Part shown: positions 1-7,453 of the stretch, piece after piece
How positions within the stretch are numbered: the first letter of the stretch is position 1
How the letters are laid out: the number at the start of each line of letters is the position of its first letter
Origin: Pseudomonadota bacterium
GTDB taxonomy: Bacteria > Pseudomonadota > Gammaproteobacteria > Burkholderiales > Burkholderiaceae_C
Assembly: GCA_023410975.1 (NCBI GenBank)
Contig: JAEYPG010000598.1
Span: 1-19,888, forward strand
Direction: 5' to 3'
Length of the DNA stretch: 19,888 nt
Made by a program: the position numbers and the translations under genes
Notes under the pieces: generated by a model
Databases searched by the model: none
What the model saw: only the letters and a program-made list of their open reading frames with translations
What the model was told of the DNA's origin: nothing

Positions 1-192
1 GCCCATCAGCACCTCCTCCACCGCCTCGGCCGGCAGGCCGGCGCGCTCCACCGCGGCGCGGATGGCCTGCGCGCCCAGCTGCGGCGCGCCCAGCGCCGCG
101 AAGTCGCCCTGGAAGGCACCCAGCGGCGTGCGCGCGGCACTGACGATGACGACGGGATCGCCGGAGGTCGGGGCTTGCGGGGCTTGGGGCAT
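1..192 (-). CDS. Thiolase (acetyl-CoA acetyltransferase family), N-terminal part only
   Basis: The first 64 codons of a gene that leaves the window at its left edge. After a short Pro/Ala-rich lead the protein has the classic thiolase opening, VVIVSAARTPLGAFQGDFAAL, followed by a helix ending in a VEEVLMG stretch. Thiolases condense or cleave acyl-CoA thioesters in beta-oxidation, ketone-body or polyhydroxyalkanoate metabolism. The nucleophilic Cys (near residue 90 in the family) and the C-terminal Cys/His lie outside the window, so direction and chain-length preference cannot be judged. The ATG at 192 is supported by a GGAG six bases upstream. The gene is divergent from an AraC-type regulator, which may control it; that is inference from position only. 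The family call is firm, the exact substrate is open. Confidence 0.85.
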   Translation of the reverse strand, partial: MPQAPQAPTSGDPVVIVSAARTPLGAFQGDFAALGAPQLGAQAIRAAVERAGLPAEAVEEVLMG

Positions 193-228
193 GTGGGTCT
201 CCAGGCGCCCGCGGACGGGCGCCACATG
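190..228 (-). promoter_or_regulatory. Nested inverted repeat in the leader of the thiolase gene
   Basis: An 8-bp perfect stem, GGCGCCCG/CGGGCGCC (204-211 and 216-223) with a 4-base loop, sits just upstream of the Shine-Dalgarno GGAG of the thiolase gene. A second inverted pair, CATGTGG/CCACATG (190-196 and 222-228), encloses it and includes the start codon. In RNA the inner hairpin would form right next to the ribosome binding site, and the outer pairing would compete for the start codon. It could affect translation or be an operator; the function is inference. Confidence 0.4.
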
Positions 229-494
229 GTTGATGAAGCTGTTCTTGCGCTCCGAACAGGCTGCGCAGCGCCTCGCACCCCTGCCGTCGCTGCGCGCAGC
301 GTAGGCCGCCGGGCCCAACCTGCCCATGCCTGCGCGCTGCAACTTGCGTGGGGCGCCAGGACACCCCGGCGGGCAGCGCTGCCGGGCGCCCAGTCGCGGC
401 GACGGCCCTCCACGCGCCAGGCGCCCCGGACGCGCCGCCTAGAATCCCGGCCCTTTCCCAAGCACCCCCCAACCGCGAGCACGACACCCCGCCC
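193..494. promoter_or_regulatory. Divergent intergenic region with a TAGAAT -10-like element
   Basis: About 300 bases separate the divergent thiolase and AraC-type genes. TAGAAT at 440-445, some 50 bases before the AraC-type start, matches the -10 often seen in Burkholderiales. No convincing -35 lies 16-18 bases upstream. Apart from the leader hairpin described separately, no other clear element was seen. Confidence 0.35.
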
Positions 495-1529
495 ATGAGC
501 ACGGCGCAAGACAAAGGCACGATCGCCATCGGCTTGGTCCACGAAGCGCTGCAGGTGGCCCGGGAGCGCGGGCTGGACCTCGCGGCCGTGCTGGAGCGCG
601 CCCGCATCGACGCCCGGCTGCTCGACGCCCCGCGGGCCCGCGTGCCGGCCCTGGCCTATGCGCGGCTGTGGGCCGCCCTGGCCGATGCGATGGACGACGA
701 GTTCTTCGGCATGGACAGCCATCCCATGCGCCGAGGCAGCTTCCGGCTGATGTGCCAGGCGGCCCTGAGCTGCGACACCCTGGGCCGTGCCCTGCACTGC
801 ATGCTCAGCTTCCTGCGCGCCGTGCTCGACGACCTGCACGGCGAGCTGCGCGTCGAAGGGGAGCACGCCCTGATCGTCGTGCACGACCATGGGCCGCCGC
901 GGCGCATGTTCGCTTACGCCACGTGGCTGATGCTGGTGCACGGCCTGGCCTGCTGGCTGGTGCGGCGGCGGCTGCCCTTGCTGCAGGCCCGTTTCCGCTG
1001 CCCCGAGCCGGCCGAGGTGGCCGACTACCGCACCCGCTTCTGCGAGGACGCCGGCTTCGACGCGCCCGTGACCCAGGTGCGGCTGGACGCCCGGCTGCTG
1101 GAGCTCAAGGTGGTGGAGGGCCAGGACAAGCTGCGCGCCTTCCTGCACGGCGCGCCCGCCAACCTGCTGGTGAAGTACCGCAACGAGGCCAGCCTCAGCG
1201 CGCAGATCCGGCGCCGCCTGCGCAGCCTGGACCCGGCCGAGTGGCCCGAGGTGGACGAACTGGCGCGCAGCCTGGCCATGTCCGGCACGACGCTGCAGCG
1301 CCGGCTGCGCGGCGAGGACCTGAACTACCAGCGCCTGAAGGACGAGCTGCGGCGCGACATCGCCATCGAGCTGCTGGGCAAGACCGGGCTGGCGGTGGCG
1401 GAGGTAGGCGCGCACGTCGGCTTCCTGGAACCCAGCGCCTTCCACCGCGCGTTCAAGAAGTGGACCGGCGTGAGCCCGGGGGTGTACCGCCGCACCGGCG
1501 GCACGACGGCCCTGGCGGGCAGCCCGTAG
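495..1529 (+). CDS. AraC-family transcriptional regulator with an AraC_binding_2-type N-terminal domain
   Basis: The product is a 344-residue DNA-binding regulator. Residues about 20-200 fit the arabinose-binding-like regulatory domain (Pfam PF12625 type) found in OruR/ArgR-like and fatty-acid-related AraC proteins, with an FFGMDSHPMRRGSF segment typical of that group. The last 110 residues form the paired helix-turn-helix AraC domain. One helix region contains DELARSLAMSGTTLQRRLRG, and the second contains VAEVGAHVGFLEPSAFHRAF followed by the family signature KKWTGVSPGVYR. The length is normal for the family. The ATG at 495 was chosen because the conserved domain begins soon after it; no good Shine-Dalgarno is visible. 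It is divergent from a thiolase gene, so control of acyl-CoA metabolism is plausible. The effector is unknown. Confidence 0.88.
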   Translation: MSTAQDKGTIAIGLVHEALQVARERGLDLAAVLERARIDARLLDAPRARVPALAYARLWAALADAMDDEFFGMDSHPMRRGSFRLMCQAALSCDTLGRALHCMLSFLRAVLDDLHGELRVEGEHALIVVHDHGPPRRMFAYATWLMLVHGLACWLVRRRLPLLQARFRCPEPAEVADYRTRFCEDAGFDAPVTQVRLDARLLELKVVEGQDKLRAFLHGAPANLLVKYRNEASLSAQIRRRLRSLDPAEWPEVDELARSLAMSGTTLQRRLRGEDLNYQRLKDELRRDIAIELLGKTGLAVAEVGAHVGFLEPSAFHRAFKKWTGVSPGVYRRTGGTTALAGSP

Positions 1530-1555
1530 CCGGCGCGGCCCTTCACGCGGGCTGC
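1519..1555. terminator. Inverted repeat across the convergent gene ends (possible bidirectional terminator)
   Basis: GCAGCCCG (1519-1526) and CGGGCTGC (1548-1555) form an 8-bp perfect inverted repeat that spans both convergent stop codons. The loop is about 21 bases and no T-tract follows, so intrinsic termination is doubtful. It may instead protect the mRNA 3' ends. Confidence 0.25.
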
Positions 1556-2694
1556 AGCTCGGCGGCCACACACAAGCGGTCGCGCCCGGCGCGTTTGGCC
1601 GCGTACAGAGCCTGGTCGGCGCGCCGCAGCAGGGCATGGATGTCGGCATCGCCGTCGCAAGGCAGCGCCAGCCCGCTGCTGAAGGTGAGCGGGTGTCCCA
1701 GTGCGGGCAGCGCCGCCTGTTCCAGCTGCGCCCGCAAGCGCCTGTCCACCTTCGCCGCCTGCTCCCTATCACAGCGGCGCAGCAGCACGAGGAACTCCTC
1801 GCCGCCGTAGCGGCAGCTCAGGTCGCCCTGGCGCAGGCACTTGCGCAGCTGTTCGGCCATCAAGCGCAGTGCAGCATCACCGCCTGCATGGCCCATCGAG
1901 TCGTTGATCCGCTTGAAATGGTCCAGGTCCAGCAGCAGCACGGCCAGGGGCTCCTGGTAGCGGCGCGCCGTCGCAAGCGCGGTTTCGGCCTGCTCCAGGC
2001 ACGCCCGGCGGTTGAGCAGCCCGGTCAGCCCGTCGGTGGCGGCAATGCGCTCCATGGCCTGCAGCGCTTCGTCATGCCAGGCGGCCAGCAAGGCCAGCGT
2101 GATGAGGCTCAGCGCCATGTGCTGCAGCATCGCACCGGCCAGGTTCAGCGGATGCGGCGTGCGCAGCTCGGGATAGAGCTCGGTGAAGAACGCGCCCAGG
2201 ATGCCCCGGCCCAGCGTCACTACCGCCAGGACCACGGCGCACACCAGCACCACGGCACGCCAGCGCCGGCCCGCGCCTTGCGCCGGCCGGGCACAGGCCA
2301 GGGCCACGCAGACCAGCAGCAATGCCAGCCCGAAGTTCGACCATCCCACGCGAAACGCATAGCTGTCGAAACCCAGCCCGTAGCCCAGGGGCGTCAGCAG
2401 CCCGGCGGCGTGGACCACCGCCCGGCCCGGGCGCGGCGCGAGCCAGGCGTTCAGCGCGTGCCAGATGCAGACCAGGCTCAGCCCGAGCAACGCGATCCAG
2501 AGCGTGGAAAAGAGGCGGTCGTGCACCGGACGCGCCAGCAGCAGGCAAGCCCAGGCCAGGGCCTGGGTCAGCGCGCCGGCGTTCATCCAGCGGGCCCCGG
2601 CGCTGATGGGCCATCCCACCAGGACGGGCAATGCGGCGGCCGTGGCGAACACGCTGGCCAGCATCATCACGAACGCGGTCTGGACATCCAGCAT
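1543..2694 (-). CDS. Membrane-bound diguanylate cyclase (GGDEF domain)
   Basis: A 383-residue protein. The first ~200 residues are hydrophobic, with about six predicted membrane segments separated by short charged loops. They are followed by a GGDEF domain starting near residue 225 with TDGLTGLLNRRACLEQ. The active-site motif is GGEEF (297-301), a functional variant in this family. The product-inhibition I-site RxxD is present as RQGD at 288-291, exactly five residues before the motif. The enzyme would make c-di-GMP from two GTP at the inner membrane and be feedback-inhibited. No known sensory domain was recognised in the membrane part. The start has no visible Shine-Dalgarno, so a downstream Met is possible. 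It lies 256 bases downstream of a PilZ gene on the same strand and is convergent with the AraC-type gene. Confidence 0.9.
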   Translation of the reverse strand: MLDVQTAFVMMLASVFATAAALPVLVGWPISAGARWMNAGALTQALAWACLLLARPVHDRLFSTLWIALLGLSLVCIWHALNAWLAPRPGRAVVHAAGLLTPLGYGLGFDSYAFRVGWSNFGLALLLVCVALACARPAQGAGRRWRAVVLVCAVVLAVVTLGRGILGAFFTELYPELRTPHPLNLAGAMLQHMALSLITLALLAAWHDEALQAMERIAATDGLTGLLNRRACLEQAETALATARRYQEPLAVLLLDLDHFKRINDSMGHAGGDAALRLMAEQLRKCLRQGDLSCRYGGEEFLVLLRRCDREQAAKVDRRLRAQLEQAALPALGHPLTFSSGLALPCDGDADIHALLRRADQALYAAKRAGRDRLCVAAELQPA

Positions 2695-2950
2695 GTCAGG
2701 CTGAGGAGGGTTGTGGCGATCGCCTGACGCGCTTTGCCATGACGGTGGAAGACATTCGGCCGCAAGGTCCGCCGGCGTGGGGTCCTGCGGTCATCAGGCA
2801 CGGGCCGATTGCGGACACGCCCCGCGGTGGCCCGGAGGGAACCCTTTATCGTGCAACCGGGAGATTTCTTAAGTCGCGGCGCATAAAACGGGCGACCGGT
2901 GGCAGCGGGGGCCTCCCGGCGAAGCCGCGGAACCGCCTGTGGTTCTCCTG

Positions 2951-3319
2951 TCAGGCGTTCACATAGGCCTTGATAAGCGCCAGATCGCCCTCCCGGATGC
3001 CGCGGAAATCCAGCCCGATCATGAATCCGTCCTGCCGGCGGCTCAGTATGCTGTGCGCCACGCTTGCGCTGGCATGAATACCGTCGCCGATACGGCCATC
3101 GATAGGGACCTTGAAAACAATCTCGCATCCGGATTTGAGCCGCAAATTCACGGGAGCAACGACGGATATCCCTTCTAGACCGACGTCGTAGGCTCTCACG
3201 GCGAGTTGAGAGCCATTCGGCAGTCTCAGCTGGGCAAGGGTCCGGAGCATTTTGCGGTCGATCCGGCGCTGCTCCAGCAGCGGGCCGCCCCAATTGGTGC
3301 TCTCCTGCAATATGGTCAT
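2951..3319 (-). CDS. PilZ-domain c-di-GMP-binding protein
   Basis: A small 122-residue protein made almost entirely of one PilZ domain. The Arg-rich motif lies in LLEQRRIDRKMLR (about residues 14-26) and the second motif reads DVGLEG, where most PilZ proteins have DxSxxG. The end, GFMIGLDFRGIREGDLALI, is typical of the fold. PilZ proteins change shape on binding c-di-GMP and act on motility, polysaccharide or pilus machinery. The ATG at 3319 was preferred over an upstream in-frame TTG at 3361 because GGAG lies nine bases before it. The gene precedes the diguanylate cyclase on the same strand, giving a maker and a reader of the same signal side by side. Gly in place of Ser in the second motif could weaken binding. 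Confidence 0.82.
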   Translation of the reverse strand: MTILQESTNWGGPLLEQRRIDRKMLRTLAQLRLPNGSQLAVRAYDVGLEGISVVAPVNLRLKSGCEIVFKVPIDGRIGDGIHASASVAHSILSRRQDGFMIGLDFRGIREGDLALIKAYVNA

Positions 3320-3847
3320 GTCGCCGAACTCCGCTACAACACGGCGCCTTATCGCCTTCAAATGCCGCCGGGCCTGATCTCCGTGTGCGCAACGGACCGA
3401 TCCCGGTTTCGCGGCTGGCTGCTGTCCGTCGACGCTGACCCAAGGGAAAGCGCCACCACCGCTTGATCAGCATCAAGCCGCGGCAGCCATTATGCCAATT
3501 CGTTCACGCTTTTCAGGCCGGTTGTGGGTTGCCAACGTCGCTGGGCGACTGGATGTGGCAAATGCACCGCAGACGTTTCGCTGGGCAGATCTCGATTTAC
3601 GAGGCCTTGGCGGGTCCGGCTTTGGGATATTGCCGGCGCGCACCACACCGGCGTGGTGCGCGCGATTGCAAGGCGGGCCGGCAAAAGGGCGGCTGGCGTT
3701 GTTTTACACCTGCCGCCGTTGGCGCGATCCCCGGACGGAATTGCGGCGGCCGCCGTTCCTTATCGCCGTCTTCCCTTGGTGTACAACGGCAATGAACTTG
3801 GATGCCGCCTCAACACATCCTTCAGAACCGCTCTGCCAGACCGCCAC
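3320..3847. other. 528-base divergent intergenic region, no gene seen
   Basis: This stretch separates the PilZ gene (-) from the hydrolase gene (+). Open frames here have no protein-like composition and no family match. It contains a strong hairpin at 3636-3663, listed separately. No confident promoter was found for either gene. Confidence 0.5.
3636..3663. promoter_or_regulatory. Perfect 11-bp inverted repeat upstream of the MBL-fold hydrolase
   Basis: GCGCGCACCAC (3636-3646) and GTGGTGCGCGC (3653-3663) are perfect inverted copies around a 6-base spacer. No T-run follows, so it is not an intrinsic terminator. Its position about 185 bases before the hydrolase start suggests an operator for a dimeric regulator or a leader hairpin. 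The binding protein is unknown. Confidence 0.45.
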
Positions 3848-4891
3848 ATGCTGCATACCACCCTCTCCTATCCGTTCCCCACCCCCGAGCCCGGAAACTT
3901 CCAGGAAGTCGCGCCGGGCGTGAAGTGGCTCCGCCTGCCGCTGCCGTACCGACTCGACCACATCAACGTCTGGGCCATCGACGACGGCCGCGGCTGGGCC
4001 CTGGTGGATACCGGCACGCGCACCGAACAGACCATGGCCGTCTGGGACCGCTTCCTGGGCTCGGCGCCACTGCAGCGCTCGCCCACGCGCATCTTCGTCA
4101 CGCACATGCATCCGGACCATGTCGGCATGGCGGGCTGGTTCACGCGCAAGTACGGCATCGAGATGTGGATGTCCCGCCTGGAGTACCTGAGCTGCCGCAT
4201 GCTCGTCTCCGACACTTGCCGCGAAGCGCCGGCCGAGGCCTTGCAGTACTACCGGCAGGCGGGCTGGGACGAGGCGGCCATCGAGCACTACCGGGTGCGC
4301 TTCGGCAACTTCGGCCGGCACATTCACACCCTGCCTGACAGCTTCAGGCGCCTCGTCGACGGCCAGCTCATCCGCATCGGCCAGCACGACTGGGAAGTGG
4401 TGATGGGCAGCGGCCACTCGCCCGAGCATGCCTGCCTGTACTGCGCCGAGCTGCGGCTGCTCATCTCCGGCGACCAGGTGCTGCCCCGGATCTCCTCCAA
4501 CGTGTCCGTGTACCCGAACGAGCCCGGTGCCAACCCGATGGCCGACTGGATGGAATCGCTGGACCGGCTGCAGTCGCGCATCCCGGATGACGTGCTCGTG
4601 CTGCCTTCGCACAACGACTGCTTTCACGGCCTGCATGCCCGCATCGAGCAGCTGCGCGAGGGCCAGGTCGTTGCGCTGAACCGGCTGCGGGAGGTGTTGG
4701 CTCGTCCGCAGCGCGTTCCGGACACCTTCGTTGCGCTGTTCAACAAGCACGTCGATGGATCCGACGCGCTGCGGCTGCAGCTGGCCACCGGCGAAGCCCT
4801 GGCCTGCCTCAACTATTTGATGCAGCGCGGCGAGATCACGCGCGAGCTGCGTGACGGCGTGGCTTGGTACCAGCAAGCCGGGAGCCGCTGA
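3848..4891 (+). CDS. MBL-fold metallo-hydrolase
   Basis: A 347-residue protein of the metallo-beta-lactamase superfamily. The zinc-binding motif HMHPDH is at residues 86-91, within IFVTHMHPDHVGMAGW. The further ligands are visible as a His in GSGHSPEH, the bridging Asp in LLISGDQVLP, and a late His in VLPSHND. An LVDTG strand (about 52-56) precedes the motif, as usual. The C-terminal ~90 residues are helical and resemble the winged-helix tail of the glyoxalase-II/LACTB2-like branch. These enzymes hydrolyse thioesters, lactones or phosphoesters; the substrate cannot be told from the sequence. The ATG at 3848 fits the start of the fold, but no clear Shine-Dalgarno precedes it. It converges with repA, with a 43-base gap and no obvious terminator. 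Confidence 0.85.
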   Translation: MLHTTLSYPFPTPEPGNFQEVAPGVKWLRLPLPYRLDHINVWAIDDGRGWALVDTGTRTEQTMAVWDRFLGSAPLQRSPTRIFVTHMHPDHVGMAGWFTRKYGIEMWMSRLEYLSCRMLVSDTCREAPAEALQYYRQAGWDEAAIEHYRVRFGNFGRHIHTLPDSFRRLVDGQLIRIGQHDWEVVMGSGHSPEHACLYCAELRLLISGDQVLPRISSNVSVYPNEPGANPMADWMESLDRLQSRIPDDVLVLPSHNDCFHGLHARIEQLREGQVVALNRLREVLARPQRVPDTFVALFNKHVDGSDALRLQLATGEALACLNYLMQRGEITRELRDGVAWYQQAGSR

Positions 4892-4934
4892 AAGGCACCT
4901 CCACCACGCGCCGGGCATCGGACGGGTTGCGGCC

Positions 4935-6401
4935 TTACTCGCCGGTGAACAACGCGCTCTGGTCCGGTTCGCGACGCGCGCTGCCGCGCCCGGCCTTGTG
5001 CACCGCCTTCACGACGTGCTGGCCAAAGGCATGGCGCAGCCGCGGAGCGTGTTCCAGCTCGGTGTCGGTGATGGGGCCCTTCTGGCGCTGTAGCTGCGCG
5101 CTCAGGGCGCGAAACACCAACGTTCGCGCGAAGGAAGCGCGCCACTCGGCGCGCTGCGCCGGCTCGGCCGCCAGGTACAGGCTGTAGCCACGCTCACCCT
5201 GATCCTGGTACTCGCGCTGCAGCGCGTCCTCGGCCTGCTGCTCGTGCACGGGCTTGCGCTTCGCAGGCGCACGCGGCGCGGCATTGGCGCGCCGCGTCTT
5301 CGCTGGCACGGGCGCCGCCTCGGCGCCTTCGCTCACGGCGGCGGCCTCGGCCGGAGCCACCTCGGCGGTGGGGATGGCATAGCCTTCCTGGATGGCAGTC
5401 ATCAGGTAGCGTCCCGGCGCGCTGATCTTCTTGCGCTGCGTGGCCATGCGGTGGCGCACGAAGTCCACCGCGGCCTTGATGCGCTCCGGAGAGACGCCAC
5501 TGTTGGTGATCTTCTCGATGTCCGCGTGGCCCAGGCCGAATTCGCGCACGAGCGTGTCGTAGAGGCTGCGCAGCTCCTGCGCATGCTCCATGGACACCGC
5601 CAGCACCCCGCTCTGCGTGCGAAACACGAAGCGGATATGCCCGACCTTCTTGGAGCCCGGCACGGACTTGGTTTCGTACTCGACGTGCAAGTCCGAAAGC
5701 TCGCAGAGCTGGTCCACGGCTTTCTGCAGCGCTTCCTTGCGGAAGGCTTTGAACTCGGCCAGCCACTTGGTCTGCGCCACGCCGAGCCAGCGCTTGACTT
5801 CCTCCACCGGCAGCCAATCGGTGGGCGAGCCCTTGTAGGCCACGGCCTTGAGGTGCTCGTACAAGCCGTGGGCATAGATCGAGGTGAAGACGCAGCTGGT
5901 GCGCAGCGACAGGTACGTGTAGCTGCTGGGATCCAGGTGCAGCTTGCGGATGGCCGGGTGGAAGTCGAAGTAGACGCGCCCGCCTGCCACGCCCACCGCG
6001 CCCACCAGCGGCACCGAGATCCAGTCCGGCGCGGTGGCGTTGGGCCGCAGCCGCTCGATGCGGATGCTGGACTTCTGCGCTTCACGCAGCGCTTTCTCCA
6101 GATGCTGGTGGTTGCGGCTCTCGTAGTTCATGAGGAACTTGAAGAGGCCGATCTCGACGTCGAAGCGCTGCACGTCGGCGGGCGCCTGCGAGGCTAGGAA
6201 GTGCATCACGTTGAGGCCCTTGCGCGCGGCCAGGCTCAGCTCGCCCACGTCGATCAGGACGTTGGACTTGCGGTACGTGATGTCGGTGTTCGAGCGCGCC
6301 AGCGTCGCCTTGGGACCTTCCCGGCTCACCGTTTCCTCGAAGACGGCCAGAGCCAGTTGCTCACCTGGATTGGCCGACACGGGAACGGGATGGTTGCGCA
6401 A
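4935..6401 (-). CDS. repA: Replication initiator protein, Rep_3 (RepA/RepB) family
   Basis: A 488-residue iteron-binding initiator. Residues about 40-290 carry the paired winged-helix Rep_3 core, with recognisable stretches such as LSLAARKGLNVMHFL, a PLVGAVGVAGGRVYFDFHP strand region, and LRTSCVFTSIYAHGLYEHL. An Ala/Pro-rich linker (about 345-390) joins a basic ~98-residue C-terminal extension that is not part of the usual Rep_3 core, making the protein longer than typical plasmid Reps. The start is a TTG at 6401: an in-frame TGA lies just upstream and GGAG sits six bases before it. Its promoter region holds an iteron-like inverted repeat, so autorepression is likely. It is transcribed away from a DnaA box and an iteron array, the normal layout for an iteron replicon. 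Confidence 0.9.
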   Translation of the reverse strand: MRNHPVPVSANPGEQLALAVFEETVSREGPKATLARSNTDITYRKSNVLIDVGELSLAARKGLNVMHFLASQAPADVQRFDVEIGLFKFLMNYESRNHQHLEKALREAQKSSIRIERLRPNATAPDWISVPLVGAVGVAGGRVYFDFHPAIRKLHLDPSSYTYLSLRTSCVFTSIYAHGLYEHLKAVAYKGSPTDWLPVEEVKRWLGVAQTKWLAEFKAFRKEALQKAVDQLCELSDLHVEYETKSVPGSKKVGHIRFVFRTQSGVLAVSMEHAQELRSLYDTLVREFGLGHADIEKITNSGVSPERIKAAVDFVRHRMATQRKKISAPGRYLMTAIQEGYAIPTAEVAPAEAAAVSEGAEAAPVPAKTRRANAAPRAPAKRKPVHEQQAEDALQREYQDQGERGYSLYLAAEPAQRAEWRASFARTLVFRALSAQLQRQKGPITDTELEHAPRLRHAFGQHVVKAVHKAGRGSARREPDQSALFTGE

Positions 6402-6429
6402 GATGGTCTCCGAGCGTCAGAACGGCGTC

Positions 6430-6471
6430 AGCGTAGGCACTAAGGTAGGGCCGGTCAACGTCGAACCCTAC
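6430..6471 (-). promoter_or_regulatory. repA promoter with an iteron-like inverted repeat operator
   Basis: Read on the minus strand, TTGACC (6458-6453, five of six matches to the -35 consensus) and TACGCT (6435-6430, a weak -10) are 17 bases apart and end about 30 bases before the repA TTG. GTAGGG (6445-6450) and CCCTAC (6466-6471) form an inverted repeat. One arm lies in the promoter spacer and the other just upstream of the -35. The arm extended to CCCTACCTT is identical to the core of the first tandem iteron (6577-6585). In Rep_3 plasmids, Rep dimers repress rep from such inverted half-iterons. Confidence 0.6.
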
Positions 6472-6522
6472 TTTTTCTGCCACAGCGCAGCAGCGGCTGT
6501 GGTGCTTGGGGACGCAGCGGGC

Positions 6523-6531
6523 TGTGGATAA
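6523..6531 (-). promoter_or_regulatory. Perfect DnaA box
   Basis: TTATCCACA on the minus strand exactly matches the consensus DnaA box. It lies between the repA promoter and the tandem iterons, the expected position in an iteron-type origin where host DnaA assists the initiator. Confidence 0.75.
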
Positions 6532-6567
6532 CGGCGCCGGGAGACTGGAGCCAATACGAAGGAACAT

Positions 6568-6698
6568 CCCAAAAATCCCTACCTTGCATCACAAGAAACC
6601 CCACCTTGCCTCACAAAATTCCCCACCTTTCTTTCACAAAAAACCACTCCTTGAGCACAAAAACCCCCACCTTGAGCACAAAAAACCTCACTTTGCTC
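6568..6698 (+). repeat. Six tandem iterons (origin core)
   Basis: Six direct repeats begin at 6568, 6590, 6612, 6635, 6656 and 6677, with a period of 21-23 bp, about two helical turns. The working consensus is CACAAAAATCCCCACCTTG followed by two to four variable bases. Each copy departs from it at a few positions; the first starts CCC and reads CCCTACCTT. They are the expected binding sites for the adjacent RepA, all on the same face of the helix. Confidence 0.88.
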
Positions 6699-6770
6699 TT
6701 CATAACTCATTGATTTTGTTGAAAAAAGTGAAAGCCGAATTGCTTGCTTGCCTTTAAAAGCTTGCTTGTT
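6699..6770. other. AT-rich stretch beside the iterons (candidate unwinding element)
   Basis: This stretch is visibly AT-rich in an otherwise GC-rich window and directly follows the last tandem iteron. It contains TTGATTTTGTTGAAAAAAG and two copies of GCTTGCTTG at 6742 and 6760, 18 bases apart. In iteron origins strand opening usually occurs in such a segment. The role is inference from position and composition. Confidence 0.55.
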
Positions 6771-6891
6771 GGCGCAGACCTTTTTCAGGACTCCATGCAA
6801 GTGCAAACAACAACAGCCGGGTTGTTGAGGAAACAACGTTTCCAGGCTGCTCCAGGAACAAGTCGGAGCCGGTACATCGCTGCGATCGGAT

Positions 6892-6907
6892 GGTGGGGAT
6901 TTTTGTG
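6892..6907 (-). repeat. Scattered iteron 1 (inverted)
   Basis: On the minus strand it reads CACAAAAATCCCCACC, identical to the iteron core. The flanking bases give GATGGTGGGGATTTTTGTGC on the plus strand, a 20-mer shared exactly with the copy at 7056. Confidence 0.8.
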
Positions 6908-6978
6908 CTTGGATAACTGAAGAACCGGTGCACAAGGCCAGTACGGACCTACTGCGGCAGTGGGCCGGGCATTCCCCG

Positions 6979-6997
6979 CACAAATTTCCCCTCTTTG
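6979..6997 (+). repeat. Scattered iteron 2
   Basis: CACAAATTTCCCCTCTTTG, close to the consensus. Its end overlaps the perfect palindrome CTTTGTACAAAG. Confidence 0.75.
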
Positions 6998-7055
6998 TAC
7001 AAAGCCCGGGCACGCAGTCGGCTGGGCACTGCATCCGTAGTCGGCTCGCCGCGAT

Positions 7056-7071
7056 GGTGGGGATTTTTGTG
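7056..7071 (-). repeat. Scattered iteron 3 (inverted)
   Basis: On the minus strand it is CACAAAAATCCCCACC, identical to scattered iteron 1 including flanking bases. Confidence 0.8.
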
Positions 7072-7180
7072 CGTGTCCGGTGGCGACGCGTGCCCGGTGC
7101 GCGCGTCAGCAGTCCGGATCGCAACCGTGAGTGCCCCACACAGCTTGCCGCTGTGTGAAGTCGCGCCGGCTTCAACGACG

Positions 7181-7196
7181 CACAAATTTCCTCACC
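7181..7196 (+). repeat. Scattered iteron 4
   Basis: CACAAATTTCCTCACC, a three-mismatch match to the 16-base iteron core. Confidence 0.75.
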
Positions 7197-7335
7197 ATGG
7201 CGGCGCGATGTGCTGGATGGGCAAATAGGCCTTTGCGGTGGAAACGCTTGCGAACGCCGTTGCCAGGCGTCCCCAGCCAAGTGCAAGTGGTTGAACCCGT
7301 TTGCCCCGCCAGGCAGCTGCTGAATCGAGAGAGGG

Positions 7336-7354
7336 CACAAATTTCCATACTTTT
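7336..7354 (+). repeat. Scattered iteron 5
   Basis: CACAAATTTCCATACTTTT keeps the CACAAA and TTTCC blocks but is weaker in the second half. Confidence 0.65.
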
Positions 7355-7453
7355 CGCCTTGGGCTGAAGAGCACGGAGTGCCGTGAGCTTTGAGGGTTGG
7401 GTTGCGAAGCCCTATCGCTCGCAATGCAGCCGTCGTGACGTTGTGCGATGCAG

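Noticed and set aside
6..1772. Very long minus-strand open frame opposite the AraC-type gene
   Set aside because: It is antisense to a well-supported AraC protein and crosses into the thiolase in a different frame; it is an artefact of high GC content.
3461..3478. GCTTGAT/ATCAAGC inverted repeat with a 4-base loop
   Set aside because: Only seven base pairs, no T-run, and no clear relation to either neighbouring gene.
6579..7424. Long minus-strand open frame across the origin
   Set aside because: Its composition is Ser/Arg/Cys-rich with no family, it would run through the tandem and scattered iterons, and GC-rich DNA produces such frames by chance.
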